Below, piece by piece: positions 57,246-64,000 of a stretch of DNA of 64,000 nt. This stretch comes from Nocardioides guangzhouensis (GTDB taxonomy: Bacteria > Actinomycetota > Actinomycetes > Propionibacteriales > Nocardioidaceae). A program made the translations under genes and the position numbers. Under the pieces are notes generated by a model. It worked only from the letters and a program-made list of their open reading frames with translations. It was not told the DNA's origin and made no database searches. Where the stretch lies: NCBI RefSeq assembly GCF_004519545.1, contig NZ_SDKM01000016.1:45682-109681 (forward strand). The letters run 5' to 3'. Position 1 is the stretch's first letter. The number at the start of each line of letters is the position of its first letter.

Positions 57246-58265
57246 ATGAAGGTTCTGGTCGACGGTGACCGCGGGTACGTCGGGGCCGTGCTGGTCCCCC
57301 TGCTGAGGGAGGCCGGTCACGAGGTGACCGGCCTCGACGCCGGCTGGTACGACGGGTGCGACTTCGGTCCGCAGCCCACCGGGTACGAATCGCGCACGGG
57401 TGACATCCGCGACCAGCGGCCGGAGGACCTGGCCGGGTTCGACGCGGTGATCCACCTGGCCGCGATCTCCAACGACCCGGTCGGGCAGCTCAACCCGGAG
57501 GCGACGTACTCGGTCAACGCCCACGGAGCGGCGCACATGGCGCGGGTGGCGAAGGACGCGGGCGTGCCGCGGTTCCTGTTCTCCTCCTCGTGCTCGCTGT
57601 ACGGCGCCGCCGGGGACGCCCCGGTCACCGAGGAGAGCGACTTCAACCCGGTCACGCCGTACGGCGAGAGCAAGGTGATCGCCGAGCGGCTGATCGGCAA
57701 GCTGGCCGACGAGGACTTCAGCCCCACGTACCTCCGCAACGCCACCGCGTACGGCTCGTCGCCGCGACTGCGCGCCGACATCGTGGTCAACAACCTGAGC
57801 GGTGCCGCGTTCACCACCGGAGAGGTGCGCCTGCAGAGCGACGGCACGCCGTGGCGCCCGCTGGTGCACGTCGAGGACATCTCGCGCGCGTTCCTGGCGG
57901 TGCTCGAGGCCGACCGCGACGCGGTCCACGACCAGGCGTTCAACATCGGCCGCGACGAGGACGTGGTCCAGGTGCGCGCCATCGCGAACGCCGTGTCGGA
58001 GCGGTTCGCCTGCCCGGTGACCTTCGCCGACGGCGCGTCGGCGGACAAGCGCGACTACCGGGTCGACTTCGGGAAGGTGACCAGCCTGCTCCCGTCGTTC
58101 CGACCTGCGTGGACCGTGCCGAACGGCATCGAGCAGCTGGCCGCGGCCATGGAGCGCAACGGCCTGTCCCGCGAGGACTTCGAGTCGCGGTTCGTGCGCC
58201 TCGAGCAGATCAACCGGCTCAAGGCCTCCGGCCGGATGGACGACATGCTCGTCCTGGCTCCCTGA
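57246..58265 (+). CDS. NAD-dependent epimerase/dehydratase (WcaG-like)
   Basis: 339-residue extended short-chain dehydrogenase. The NAD loop is altered to [16 protein letters not shown]; then [33 protein letters not shown] (Ser) and [14 protein letters not shown] (Tyr-x3-Lys), and the substrate region [20 protein letters not shown]. The subgroup usually accompanies a sugar cytidylyltransferase and C-methyltransferase in surface-sugar loci. The ATG at 57246, with GAGGGAGAAG upstream, begins exactly at the Rossmann fold. Confidence 0.9.
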   Translation: MKVLVDGDRGYVGAVLVPLLREAGHEVTGLDAGWYDGCDFGPQPTGYESRTGDIRDQRPEDLAGFDAVIHLAAISNDPVGQLNPEATYSVNAHGAAHMARVAKDAGVPRFLFSSSCSLYGAAGDAPVTEESDFNPVTPYGESKVIAERLIGKLADEDFSPTYLRNATAYGSSPRLRADIVVNNLSGAAFTTGEVRLQSDGTPWRPLVHVEDISRAFLAVLEADRDAVHDQAFNIGRDEDVVQVRAIANAVSERFACPVTFADGASADKRDYRVDFGKVTSLLPSFRPAWTVPNGIEQLAAAMERNGLSREDFESRFVRLEQINRLKASGRMDDMLVLAP

Positions 58266-58267
58266 GC

Positions 58268-59620
58268 ATGACGTCGGCTGCCGACCGGCAGCGCTCGGCG
58301 CGGATGCGTCGGCGCATGGAGCGGCTGTACCCCCTGCTGCGCAGCATCAGCGGCGACGGGGTGAGGGCGACGCTGGACGTGCTCGCCGAGACGGTGCCGT
58401 TGCGTCGCGTCGGCGTGCCCTCGGGGACCCGGGTGTTCGACTGGACCCTCAACGACGAGTGGAACGCGCGCGAGGCGTGGATCGCGGACACCGACGGCAA
58501 CCGGCTGGTCGACCTCGCCGACCACACGCTGCACCTGGTCTCCTACAGCACGCCGGTGCGCGGGCGGTTCACCCGCGACGAGCTGCTCCCGCACCTGCAC
58601 ACGCTGCCCGACCACCCGGACTGGATCCCGTACCGCACCAGCTACTACAACCGCAGCTGGGGCTTCTGCCTGTCGCAGCACCAGCTCGACCGGCTCGGCG
58701 ACGGCCCGTTCGACGTGCTGGTCGACAGCACGCTCGAGCCGGGCGAGCTGACGTACGGCGAGCTGTTCCTGCCCGGGGAGACCGAGGACGAGGTTGTCGT
58801 CAGCTCGCACGTCTGCCACCCGTCCCTGGTCAACGACAACCTCACCGGGCTGACCGTGGCCGTCGAGCTGGCCGCCGACCTGGCCGACCGCCCGCGGCGC
58901 CGGCACGGCTGGCGGTTCCTGTTCGCGCCGGGGACGATCGGCTCGCTGACCTGGCTGAGCCAGAACCCCGACGTCCTCCCGCGGATCCGGCACGGCATCG
59001 TGCTGACCGGCCTCGGCGGGGGCGGGCCGCTGGTGTGGAAGCGCACCCGGCACGGCGACCGGCCGGTCGACCGGGCGGCGACGCACGTGCTGCGCCGCTA
59101 CCGGTCGGAGCTGCGCGACTACTCGCCGTACGGGTACGACGAGCGGCAGTTCAACGCGGTCGGCTTCGACCTCCCGGTCGGGCGGCTCACCCGCACCCCG
59201 CACGGGGAGTACCCCGAGTACCACACCTCCGCGGACGACCTCGACTTCGTCACCGACGCCGAGCTGGCGGAGTCCCTCGAGGCGCTGACCTCGATCGTCG
59301 ACGTGCTCGAGCGCGACACGACGTACACCAACCTGAGCCCGTACGGCGAGCCGCAGCTGGGGGCGCGGGGGCTCTACCCGTCGATGGGCGGCAAGGCGGC
59401 CTCGGACGCGGTGATGGCGATGCTGTGGACGCTCGGCTACTCCGACGGGCGCACCAGCCTGCTCGAGATCGCCGAGACCAGCGCTGTGCCGTTCGAGCGG
59501 TTGCACGCGGCGGCGACCGACCTGCTGGGCTCGGGGCTGCTCGCCGAGGTGACCGGGTCAGGAGGCGAGGGAGAACGCTTCCTCCGCGCGGTCGGCGAGG
59601 AGCTCGGCGATCGCCAGTGA
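58268..59620 (+). CDS. DUF4910/DUF2172 aminopeptidase-like protein
   Basis: 450-residue protein of the aminopeptidase-like family often encoded in polysaccharide clusters. A M28-like zinc site is suggested by VVSSHVCHPSLVNDNLTGL and GEYPEYHTSADDLDFV; the N-terminal part contains RVFDWTLNDEWNAREAWI, and a winged-helix-like C-terminal domain is present. Its true substrate is unknown; peptide or amide hydrolysis on an aminoacylated sugar is possible. It starts 2 bp after the epimerase stop and overlaps the convergent LhgO gene by 63 bp. Confidence 0.85.
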   Translation: MTSAADRQRSARMRRRMERLYPLLRSISGDGVRATLDVLAETVPLRRVGVPSGTRVFDWTLNDEWNAREAWIADTDGNRLVDLADHTLHLVSYSTPVRGRFTRDELLPHLHTLPDHPDWIPYRTSYYNRSWGFCLSQHQLDRLGDGPFDVLVDSTLEPGELTYGELFLPGETEDEVVVSSHVCHPSLVNDNLTGLTVAVELAADLADRPRRRHGWRFLFAPGTIGSLTWLSQNPDVLPRIRHGIVLTGLGGGGPLVWKRTRHGDRPVDRAATHVLRRYRSELRDYSPYGYDERQFNAVGFDLPVGRLTRTPHGEYPEYHTSADDLDFVTDAELAESLEALTSIVDVLERDTTYTNLSPYGEPQLGARGLYPSMGGKAASDAVMAMLWTLGYSDGRTSLLEIAETSAVPFERLHAAATDLLGSGLLAEVTGSGGEGERFLRAVGEELGDRQ

Positions 59621-60769
59621 CGCGGTCGCGGCGGGGGAGGGCGCGTTGAGCACGTTGAGCGAGCCCGGACCCTCCTGGAGGTGGAAGTCGTCGACCATCG
59701 CGCCGTCCGGGGCCAGGGCCTGGGCGCGCACGCCGGAGGGTCCGAACGTGAGCTGGTCGGACCGGACCTCGGGGACGTAGCGCTGGAGCTCCTTCACGAA
59801 CGCCCGCTTCACCAGGTCCCGCCAGACCTCGTGGGCGCCGGTGCGCCAGTACTTCCGGGCCAGCTTGCGGAAGCCGGAGTAGCCGAGCACCTCGCGGGAG
59901 TCGCCCAGGTCGACGTCGCGCCGGCGGTAGCCCTCGCGGGCCAGTGCCAGCACGGCGTTCGGGCCGGCCCACACCTCGCCGTCGTGACGCTTGGTGAAGT
60001 GCACGCCGAGGAACGGCAGGGACGGGTCTGGCACCGGGTAGATGAGGCCCTGGCAGAGGAAGCGGGCATCAGCCTTCAGCGTGTAGTAGTCCCCGCGGAA
60101 CGGCACGATCCGGACGTCCGGCTGCGTGGTCAGCGCCGCGACCCGGTCGGAGTGCAGGCCGGCGCAGCTGACCAGCGCGCGGGTGGTGACCTCGCCGCCC
60201 GTCGTCGCCACGACCCGGACGCCGTCGCGCCCGGTGACGCCGGTGACCTCGTGGCCGAGCAGCAGGTCGACGCCGTCGGCGACCAGCTCGTCGGCCATGG
60301 CCCGGGTCACCCGGCCGAAGTCGATGATCCCCGTGCCGGGGCTGTGCAGGGCGCGGACGCCGGCCGCGTGCGGCTCGATCTCGCGCAGCTCCTCGGGGCC
60401 GACCTCGCGCAGGCCGGGCACGCCGTTCGCGGTGCCGCGCTCGAGCAGGCTGGTCAGCCGACCGAGCTCGCTGTCGTCCAGCGCGACGATCAGCTTGCCG
60501 CAGCTCTCGAACGGGATGCCGTGCTCGACGGCGTACTCCTCCATCAGGGTCTTGCCGCGCACGCACAGCCGCGCCTTGAGCGACCCGGGCTGGTAGTAGA
60601 CGCCGGCGTGCAGCACGCCGCTGTTGTGTCCGGACTGGTGCCTGCCGACCGCGTCCTCCTTGTCCAGGACCGCCATCCGCAGGCCGGGATGGCGGCGGTG
60701 CAGCTCGCGGACCGTGGCCAGGCCGACGATGCCGGCCCCCACCATGACGACGTCGTACTGCCTGCTCAT
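59558..60769 (-). CDS. lhgO: L-2-hydroxyglutarate oxidase (LhgO)
   Basis: 403-residue FAD-dependent oxidase. The FAD motif is DVVMVGAGIVGLATVRELHR; HQSGHNSGVLHAGVYYQPGS, LVSCAGLHSDRVAALT and KRHDGEVWAGPNAVLAL are diagnostic for LhgO, which oxidises L-2-hydroxyglutarate to 2-oxoglutarate and passes electrons to quinone or O2. The ATG at 60769 is chosen because homology begins there; an in-frame GTG at 60805 adds a Gly/Ala-rich extension. In a cluster that may use a 2-oxoglutarate oxygenase the neighbour is suggestive, but it is on the other strand and probably independent. Confidence 0.92.
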   Translation of the reverse strand: MSRQYDVVMVGAGIVGLATVRELHRRHPGLRMAVLDKEDAVGRHQSGHNSGVLHAGVYYQPGSLKARLCVRGKTLMEEYAVEHGIPFESCGKLIVALDDSELGRLTSLLERGTANGVPGLREVGPEELREIEPHAAGVRALHSPGTGIIDFGRVTRAMADELVADGVDLLLGHEVTGVTGRDGVRVVATTGGEVTTRALVSCAGLHSDRVAALTTQPDVRIVPFRGDYYTLKADARFLCQGLIYPVPDPSLPFLGVHFTKRHDGEVWAGPNAVLALAREGYRRRDVDLGDSREVLGYSGFRKLARKYWRTGAHEVWRDLVKRAFVKELQRYVPEVRSDQLTFGPSGVRAQALAPDGAMVDDFHLQEGPGSLNVLNAPSPAATASLAIAELLADRAEEAFSLAS

Positions 60770-60820
60770 GCGCGCGCCCCCTGCCCCTGCGGCCGTGTCT
60801 CCCACAGGCTAGGGCGTGAG

Positions 60821-60826
60821 TAGGGT
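60821..60826 (+). promoter_or_regulatory. Predicted -10 element of leaderless cysQ-like gene
   Basis: TAGGGT, 6 nt before the GTG at 60833. Confidence 0.5.
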
Positions 60827-60832
60827 GACCGG

Positions 60833-61612
60833 GTGACTTTCGAACCCGGAACCCCGCCCGAGCAGGCCGCGACCGACGACCACGTGCTCGCCACCTGGCT
60901 GGCCACGACCGCCGGCGAGCGGCTGCTGCAGGTCCGGGAGGAGGGCCTCGAGGGCAAGGCGCTCAAGGACGCCGGCGACCAGGCCGCGCACGACCTGCTG
61001 ATGGGGTTGCTCCGCGAGCACCGGCCGGGAGACGCGGTCCTGTCGGAGGAGGGCGCCGACGACAAGGCCCGGCTCTCGGCCCACCGGGTCTGGATCGTCG
61101 ACCCGCTCGACGGCACGCGGGAGTTCTCCGAGCCGCCGCGCGACGACTGGGCCGTCCACGTGGCGCTCTGGGAGGGCGGCGCGCTGGTGGCCGGCGCGGT
61201 CGCCCAGCCGGCGCTCGGCGAGACTTTCAACACCGGCGTGCCGCCGGTGGTCCCACCGTCCACCTCGCCGGTGCCCCGGATCGCGGTCTCGCGCAGCCGC
61301 CCGCCGGCGTTCGTCGAGGCCCTGGCCGAGGAGATCGGGGCCGAGCTGGTGCCGATGGGCTCGGCCGGCGTGAAGGTGATGTCCGTGGTGCGTGACGTGG
61401 CCGACGCCTACGTGCACGCTGGCGGCCAGTACGAGTGGGACAACGCGGCGCCCGTCGCGGTGGCTCGTGCGGCCGGCCTGTTCTGCTCGCGGGTCGACGG
61501 CTCCGAGCTGGCCTACAACCAGGACGACGTCTCCCTGCCCGACCTCGTCGTGTGCCGGCCGGGTCTGGCGGACAGGATCATCGCGTTCGTGCGCGCGCAC
61601 GGCACGGACTGA
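60833..61612 (+). CDS. cysQ: 3'(2'),5'-bisphosphate nucleotidase CysQ / inositol monophosphatase family
   Basis: 259-residue lithium-sensitive-type phosphatase. The metal motif is VLSEEGADD with WIVDPLDGTREFSE, and the C-terminal EWDNAAPVAVARAAG is present. CysQ hydrolyses 3'-phosphoadenosine 5'-phosphate produced during sulfate assimilation; the family also includes inositol phosphatases, so the substrate is less certain than the fold. The GTG at 60833 follows a -10 hexamer by 6 nt. Confidence 0.9.
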   Translation: MTFEPGTPPEQAATDDHVLATWLATTAGERLLQVREEGLEGKALKDAGDQAAHDLLMGLLREHRPGDAVLSEEGADDKARLSAHRVWIVDPLDGTREFSEPPRDDWAVHVALWEGGALVAGAVAQPALGETFNTGVPPVVPPSTSPVPRIAVSRSRPPAFVEALAEEIGAELVPMGSAGVKVMSVVRDVADAYVHAGGQYEWDNAAPVAVARAAGLFCSRVDGSELAYNQDDVSLPDLVVCRPGLADRIIAFVRAHGTD

Positions 61613-61639
61613 GCGCCGGTGACGGGGGAGCGACCGCCG

Positions 61640-62236
61640 GTGCGGCACGTCCTGCTCGACGCCGACGGCGTCATGCAGGACCTTCCCGGCGGCTGGCGGG
61701 CCGCGCTGGACCCGTTCCTCGGTGAGCGCAGCGAGGAGCTTCTCGGGGCACTCGCGACGGACGAGCAGGCCTGCCTGCGCGGCGAGCCGTTCCTGCCCGT
61801 GCTCGACGACCTGCTGGGCCGGCTCGGGGTCGACGTCCCGGCGGCCGAGCTGCACGCGGCGGTGTGGGAGCGGATCGCGGTGGCGCCCGGGAGCGTCGCG
61901 CTGGTCCGGGAGCTCCGGGCCGACGGGCTCGGCGTCCACCTGGCGACCAACCAGAACCCCGAGCGGGCGGCGTACATGCGGCAGGCGCTGGGGTACGGCG
62001 ACCTGTTCGACGGGGCCTTCTACTCCTGCGAGATGGGAGCGGCGAAGCCGGAGCCGGCGTACTTCGATGCCGCCCTGGCGGCCCTCGGAGCCGCGCCCGA
62101 CGAGGTCGTGCTCGTCGACGACTCGACCCGCAACGTCGACGGTGCCCGGGCCGTCGGCCTGCGGGCCGAGCACTGGCACCTCGACCACGGCCACGACGTC
62201 CTCCGCGGCCTGCTCGCCGCGCACCGTCCCGGCTGA
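61640..62236 (+). CDS. HAD-superfamily hydrolase
   Basis: 198-residue HAD hydrolase: nucleophile in VRHVLLDADGVMQDLP, motif II Thr in VHLATNQNPERAA, and Lys/Asp motifs in MGAAKPEPAYFDAA and VVLVDDSTRNVDGA. The GTG at 61640 is preferred because GGGGGAG lies 9 nt upstream; a GTG at 61619 would add seven residues without a ribosome site. Substrate unknown. It is close behind the cysQ-like gene (27 bp). Confidence 0.85.
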   Translation: MRHVLLDADGVMQDLPGGWRAALDPFLGERSEELLGALATDEQACLRGEPFLPVLDDLLGRLGVDVPAAELHAAVWERIAVAPGSVALVRELRADGLGVHLATNQNPERAAYMRQALGYGDLFDGAFYSCEMGAAKPEPAYFDAALAALGAAPDEVVLVDDSTRNVDGARAVGLRAEHWHLDHGHDVLRGLLAAHRPG

Positions 62237-62294
62237 GGCCTGACCCCGCTTCCACCGCCCGGGCGGGCCAGTGACGCGGGTGCCGCGGTTCCCC

Positions 62295-62300
62295 TAGCCT
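62295..62300 (+). promoter_or_regulatory. Predicted -10 element of leaderless ACT-domain gene
   Basis: TAGCCT, 6 nt before the ATG at 62307. Confidence 0.5.
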
Positions 62301-62306
62301 GCGGGG

Positions 62307-62825
62307 ATGGCGACCTGCATCCTCACCGTCGTCGGCGACGACCGCCCCGGCGTCGTGTCTGCGCTGTCGGCCCCGATCGTCGCGCACGGCGGCAGCTGGG
62401 AGCGCAGCCAGCTTTCCCGGCTGGCCGGCAAGTTCGCCGGGATCGTCCTGGTGACGGTCCCCGACGGCCGGCTCGACGCGCTGCTCGCCGACCTGTCCGC
62501 CCTGGGCTCCGAAGGCCTCGGGGTGTCCATCGAGCGCACCGACGAGCCGGTCACCGACGACTCCCTGGTCCTCCACCTCGACCTGCTCGGCGCCGACCAC
62601 CCCGGCATCGTCGCCGAGATCTCCGCGTCGCTGGCCGCCGCCGGCATCAGCATCGACGAGCTCAGCACCGACGTGCGTGACGCCCCGATGGCCGGCGGCA
62701 CGCTCTTCGAGGCGCACGCCGTGCTCACCGCCCCGCCCGCCACCCACACCGACGCCCTCCGCGCGATGCTCGAGGGCCTCGCCGACGAGCTGATGGTCGA
62801 GATCCGCCTCTCCGAGGAGCTCTGA
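62307..62825 (+). CDS. Two-ACT-domain regulatory protein, GcvR-like
   Basis: 172-residue protein made of two ACT domains: TCILTVVGDDRPGVVSALSA at the N-terminus and VLHLDLLGADHPGIVAEISA in the second half. No catalytic or DNA-binding domain is attached. The layout resembles GcvR, which senses glycine and modulates GcvA in enterobacteria; in actinobacteria the role is unknown. The ATG start fits the leaderless pattern. Confidence 0.88.
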   Translation: MATCILTVVGDDRPGVVSALSAPIVAHGGSWERSQLSRLAGKFAGIVLVTVPDGRLDALLADLSALGSEGLGVSIERTDEPVTDDSLVLHLDLLGADHPGIVAEISASLAAAGISIDELSTDVRDAPMAGGTLFEAHAVLTAPPATHTDALRAMLEGLADELMVEIRLSEEL

Positions 62826-62826
62826 C

Positions 62827-62892
62827 CGTCGAGCGGCCAGGTGTTGTGCGTCGAGCGGCGAGGTGTTGTGTGCCGAGCGGCCAGTTCTGGTG
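62827..62892. repeat. Three tandem 22-bp repeats
   Basis: Units begin at 62827, 62849 and 62871 with the core CGTCGAGCGGCCAGGTGTTG. Unit 2 differs from unit 1 at one position, unit 3 at five. They fill most of the 101-bp gap between the ACT and GNAT genes. The head CGTCGAG is shared with the 22-bp units at 17799-17885, and the core CGAGCGGCCA with units at 63925-63966. Confidence 0.85.
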
Positions 62893-62913
62893 AGCGGACC
62901 GACCCGGTTCTGC

Positions 62914-62919
62914 GACAGT
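62914..62919 (+). promoter_or_regulatory. Predicted -10 element of leaderless GNAT gene
   Basis: GACAGT, 7 nt before the ATG at 62927. Weak hexamer; it overlaps a possible GTG start at 62918. Confidence 0.35.
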
Positions 62920-62926
62920 GACCGGC

Positions 62927-63448
62927 ATGGAGCTCGTCACCGACCGCCTGGTGCTGCGGGACTACCGGCCCGGTGACCTGCGTGCCGCGCACCGGTTCAC
63001 CTCGGACCCCGAGAGCGTCCGGTTCGTGACCTGGGGACCGAACACGCTCGACCAGACCCGGATGTTCCTCCAGGTCTGGCTGGAGGAGCAGGAGGCCGCG
63101 CCGCGGACCGGTTTCACGCTCGCGGTCACCGAGCCGGGCGGCGAGACGTTCGGCTCGGTCGGGATCTACCGCGACGGGCCGCACCACGCGGAGATGGGCC
63201 TCTCGGTACGCCGGGACCGGTGGGGGCAGGGCTACGCCACCGAGGCCGCCGCCGCCCTGCTCGGGTTCGGGTTCGACGAGCTCGGTCTGCGCCGGGTCTG
63301 GGCGACCTGCCGGCCCGACAACGTCGCCTCGCGGCGGGTGCTGGAGAAGATCGGGATGTCGGTCGAGGGCCGGCTGCGCGACCACGTCCTGCTGCGCGGG
63401 ACGTGGCAGGACTCGGTGCTGTACGCCGCGCTCACGCCGTACCGCTGA
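62927..63448 (+). CDS. GNAT-family N-acetyltransferase, RimJ/RimL type
   Basis: 173-residue acetyltransferase. MELVTDRLVLRDYRPGDL is the typical RimJ/RimL start, and the acetyl-CoA loop is MGLSVRRDRWGQGYATEAAA, followed by LGLRRVWATCRPDNVASRRV and LEKIGMSVEGRLRDH. Target unknown. The last 17 bases overlap the convergent SRPBCC gene. Confidence 0.92.
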   Translation: MELVTDRLVLRDYRPGDLRAAHRFTSDPESVRFVTWGPNTLDQTRMFLQVWLEEQEAAPRTGFTLAVTEPGGETFGSVGIYRDGPHHAEMGLSVRRDRWGQGYATEAAAALLGFGFDELGLRRVWATCRPDNVASRRVLEKIGMSVEGRLRDHVLLRGTWQDSVLYAALTPYR

Positions 63449-63911
63449 TCCCCGGAGACTCCACCAGCGCCGCCAGCCGGGCCAGCGCCTCGGTCCACCC
63501 CAGCTCGTTGTCCGCCGGTGCCACGCCCGGCGGCAGCCCCTCGTGCACCGCGAGCAGGTCGGTGCCGCCGTCTGCCGTCGCGCTCAACGTGACCGTGATC
63601 GTCATCGCGCCCCGGAACGCCGGGTCGTCGGTCTCGAACTCGTCGACCTCGACCACCATCTCGCCGGGCACCAGCCGCTCGAACCGCCCGCGGTAGGTGT
63701 CGGTGTGCGCCGCGGTCTTCCCCTGCCGGTCCGTGGCGTCGTAGGTCAGCGACACCCGGAACGTGCCGCCCTCCCACCCCTCGAAGTGGTGCACCCGCGA
63801 CGTCATCCCGCCCGGCACCTTCCACCGCACCACGTCGTCCGCGCTGGTCAGCGCCCGGTACACCCGCTCCGGCGGCGCTCCGAGGTGCCGACCGACCCGC
63901 GTCTCGCCCAT
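63432..63911 (-). CDS. SRPBCC/AHSA1 domain protein
   Basis: 159-residue START-like domain protein of the AHSA1 family: GRHLGAPPERVYRALTSADD at the N-terminus, VRWKVPGGMTSRVHHFEGWE, RLVPGEMVVEVDEFETDD and the C-terminal helix NELGWTEALARLAALVE. It likely binds a hydrophobic ligand or a protein; no catalytic role is evident. The ATG at 63911 is chosen because homology starts there and GAGGAT lies 6 nt upstream. Confidence 0.9.
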   Translation of the reverse strand: MGETRVGRHLGAPPERVYRALTSADDVVRWKVPGGMTSRVHHFEGWEGGTFRVSLTYDATDRQGKTAAHTDTYRGRFERLVPGEMVVEVDEFETDDPAFRGAMTITVTLSATADGGTDLLAVHEGLPPGVAPADNELGWTEALARLAALVESPGISGTA

Positions 63912-63917
63912 GGCCCC

Positions 63918-63923
63918 ATCCTC
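63918..63923 (-). promoter_or_regulatory. Predicted -10 element of leaderless SRPBCC gene
   Basis: Minus-strand GAGGAT, 6 nt before the ATG at 63911. Confidence 0.4.
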
Positions 63924-63924
63924 C

Positions 63925-64000
63925 CGCCGAGTGGCCAGGAATGCGCGCCGAGCGGCCACGTCTCGGGGATCGCTGGTTTCGAGACGCTCGCTGGCGCTCG
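63925..64000. repeat. Two short CGAGNGGCCA repeats and partial mosaic repeat at the window edge
   Basis: 63925-63945 (CGCCGAGTGGCCAGGAATGC) and 63946-63966 (CGCCGAGCGGCCACGTCTCG) are 21-bp units related to those at 62827-62892. From 63975 to the end GGTTTCGAGACGCTCGCTGG continues into GCGCTCG, matching the reverse complement of 9751-9784. It is cut by the window end. Confidence 0.75.

Noticed and set aside
23632..59620. A mobile island or prophage carrying the polysaccharide locus
   Set aside because: No integrase, transposase, tRNA-end duplication or attachment repeats were seen at either boundary.
62827..62892. Possible CRISPR array
   Set aside because: The 22-bp units are directly adjacent with no spacers, and no cas genes are present.

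Overview
The window is chromosomal DNA from a very GC-rich actinobacterium, most likely a Nocardioidaceae / Nocardioides-like member of the Propionibacteriales. This is inferred from codon use, the coproporphyrin-dependent heme genes (hemE, hemY, hemQ), a mycothiol-type DinB enzyme, stand-alone LigD-polymerase and LigC genes, and the order tRNA-Gln, glmU, prs, rplY, pth. I saw no phage, insertion sequence or CRISPR array.

Left part (1-23.4 kb), mainly housekeeping: RNase D, a DUF3000 protein and hemE; a LysR regulator divergent from a sulfonate/FMNH2 monooxygenase operon with two flavin reductases; a DUF4349 lipoprotein; hemY and hemQ; a sulfur block (leader peptide, cysteine dioxygenase, rhodanese, msrB); DNA-repair and lipid genes (LigD-type polymerase, LigC, patatin, acyltransferase); tRNA-Gln, glmU, prs; a divergent MarR/DinB pair with a double operator; rplY and pth. 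At least 13 genes here and at the far right have an A/T-type -10 hexamer exactly 6-7 nt before the start codon, so they are predicted to be leaderless.

Central part (23.6-59.6 kb) is one large extracellular polysaccharide locus of Wzx/Wzy type. It has a polyprenyl-phosphate glycosyl-1-phosphate transferase, a GDP-mannose 6-dehydrogenase-like enzyme, glycosyltransferases, an AsnB amidotransferase, a two-domain oxidoreductase, a heparinase II/III-like protein, two Wzz-type chain-length proteins with degenerate kinase folds, a polymerase (Wzy) and a flippase (Wzx). Inside it lies an apparent GDP-D-glycero-D-manno-heptose operon (a GmhB-GmhA fusion, HddC-like and HddA-like enzymes, an epimerase and a glycosyltransferase). 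A second sugar-building operon (51.9-59.6 kb) combines a C-methyltransferase-like protein, a cytidylyltransferase-like enzyme, a PIG-L deacetylase, an aminomutase-type PLP enzyme, an Fe(II)/2-oxoglutarate-type oxygenase, an epimerase and an aminopeptidase-like protein; its product cannot be named. A pyruvyltransferase, a beta-helix protein and a PAP2 phosphatase are on the minus strand in the middle.

Right part (59.6-64 kb): L-2-hydroxyglutarate oxidase, CysQ-like phosphatase, HAD hydrolase, ACT-domain protein, GNAT acetyltransferase and SRPBCC protein. Short 21-22-bp repeats and a longer mosaic repeat lie in intergenic gaps at 9.7, 17.8, 62.8 and 63.9 kb.

The most interesting items are the Cys-codon leader peptide before cysteine dioxygenase, the heptose operon with a fused GmhB-GmhA that has lost metal ligands, the unexplained sugar operon at 52-59 kb, a CCCCAGT motif shared by the larger gaps of the polysaccharide locus, and the paired MarR operators.
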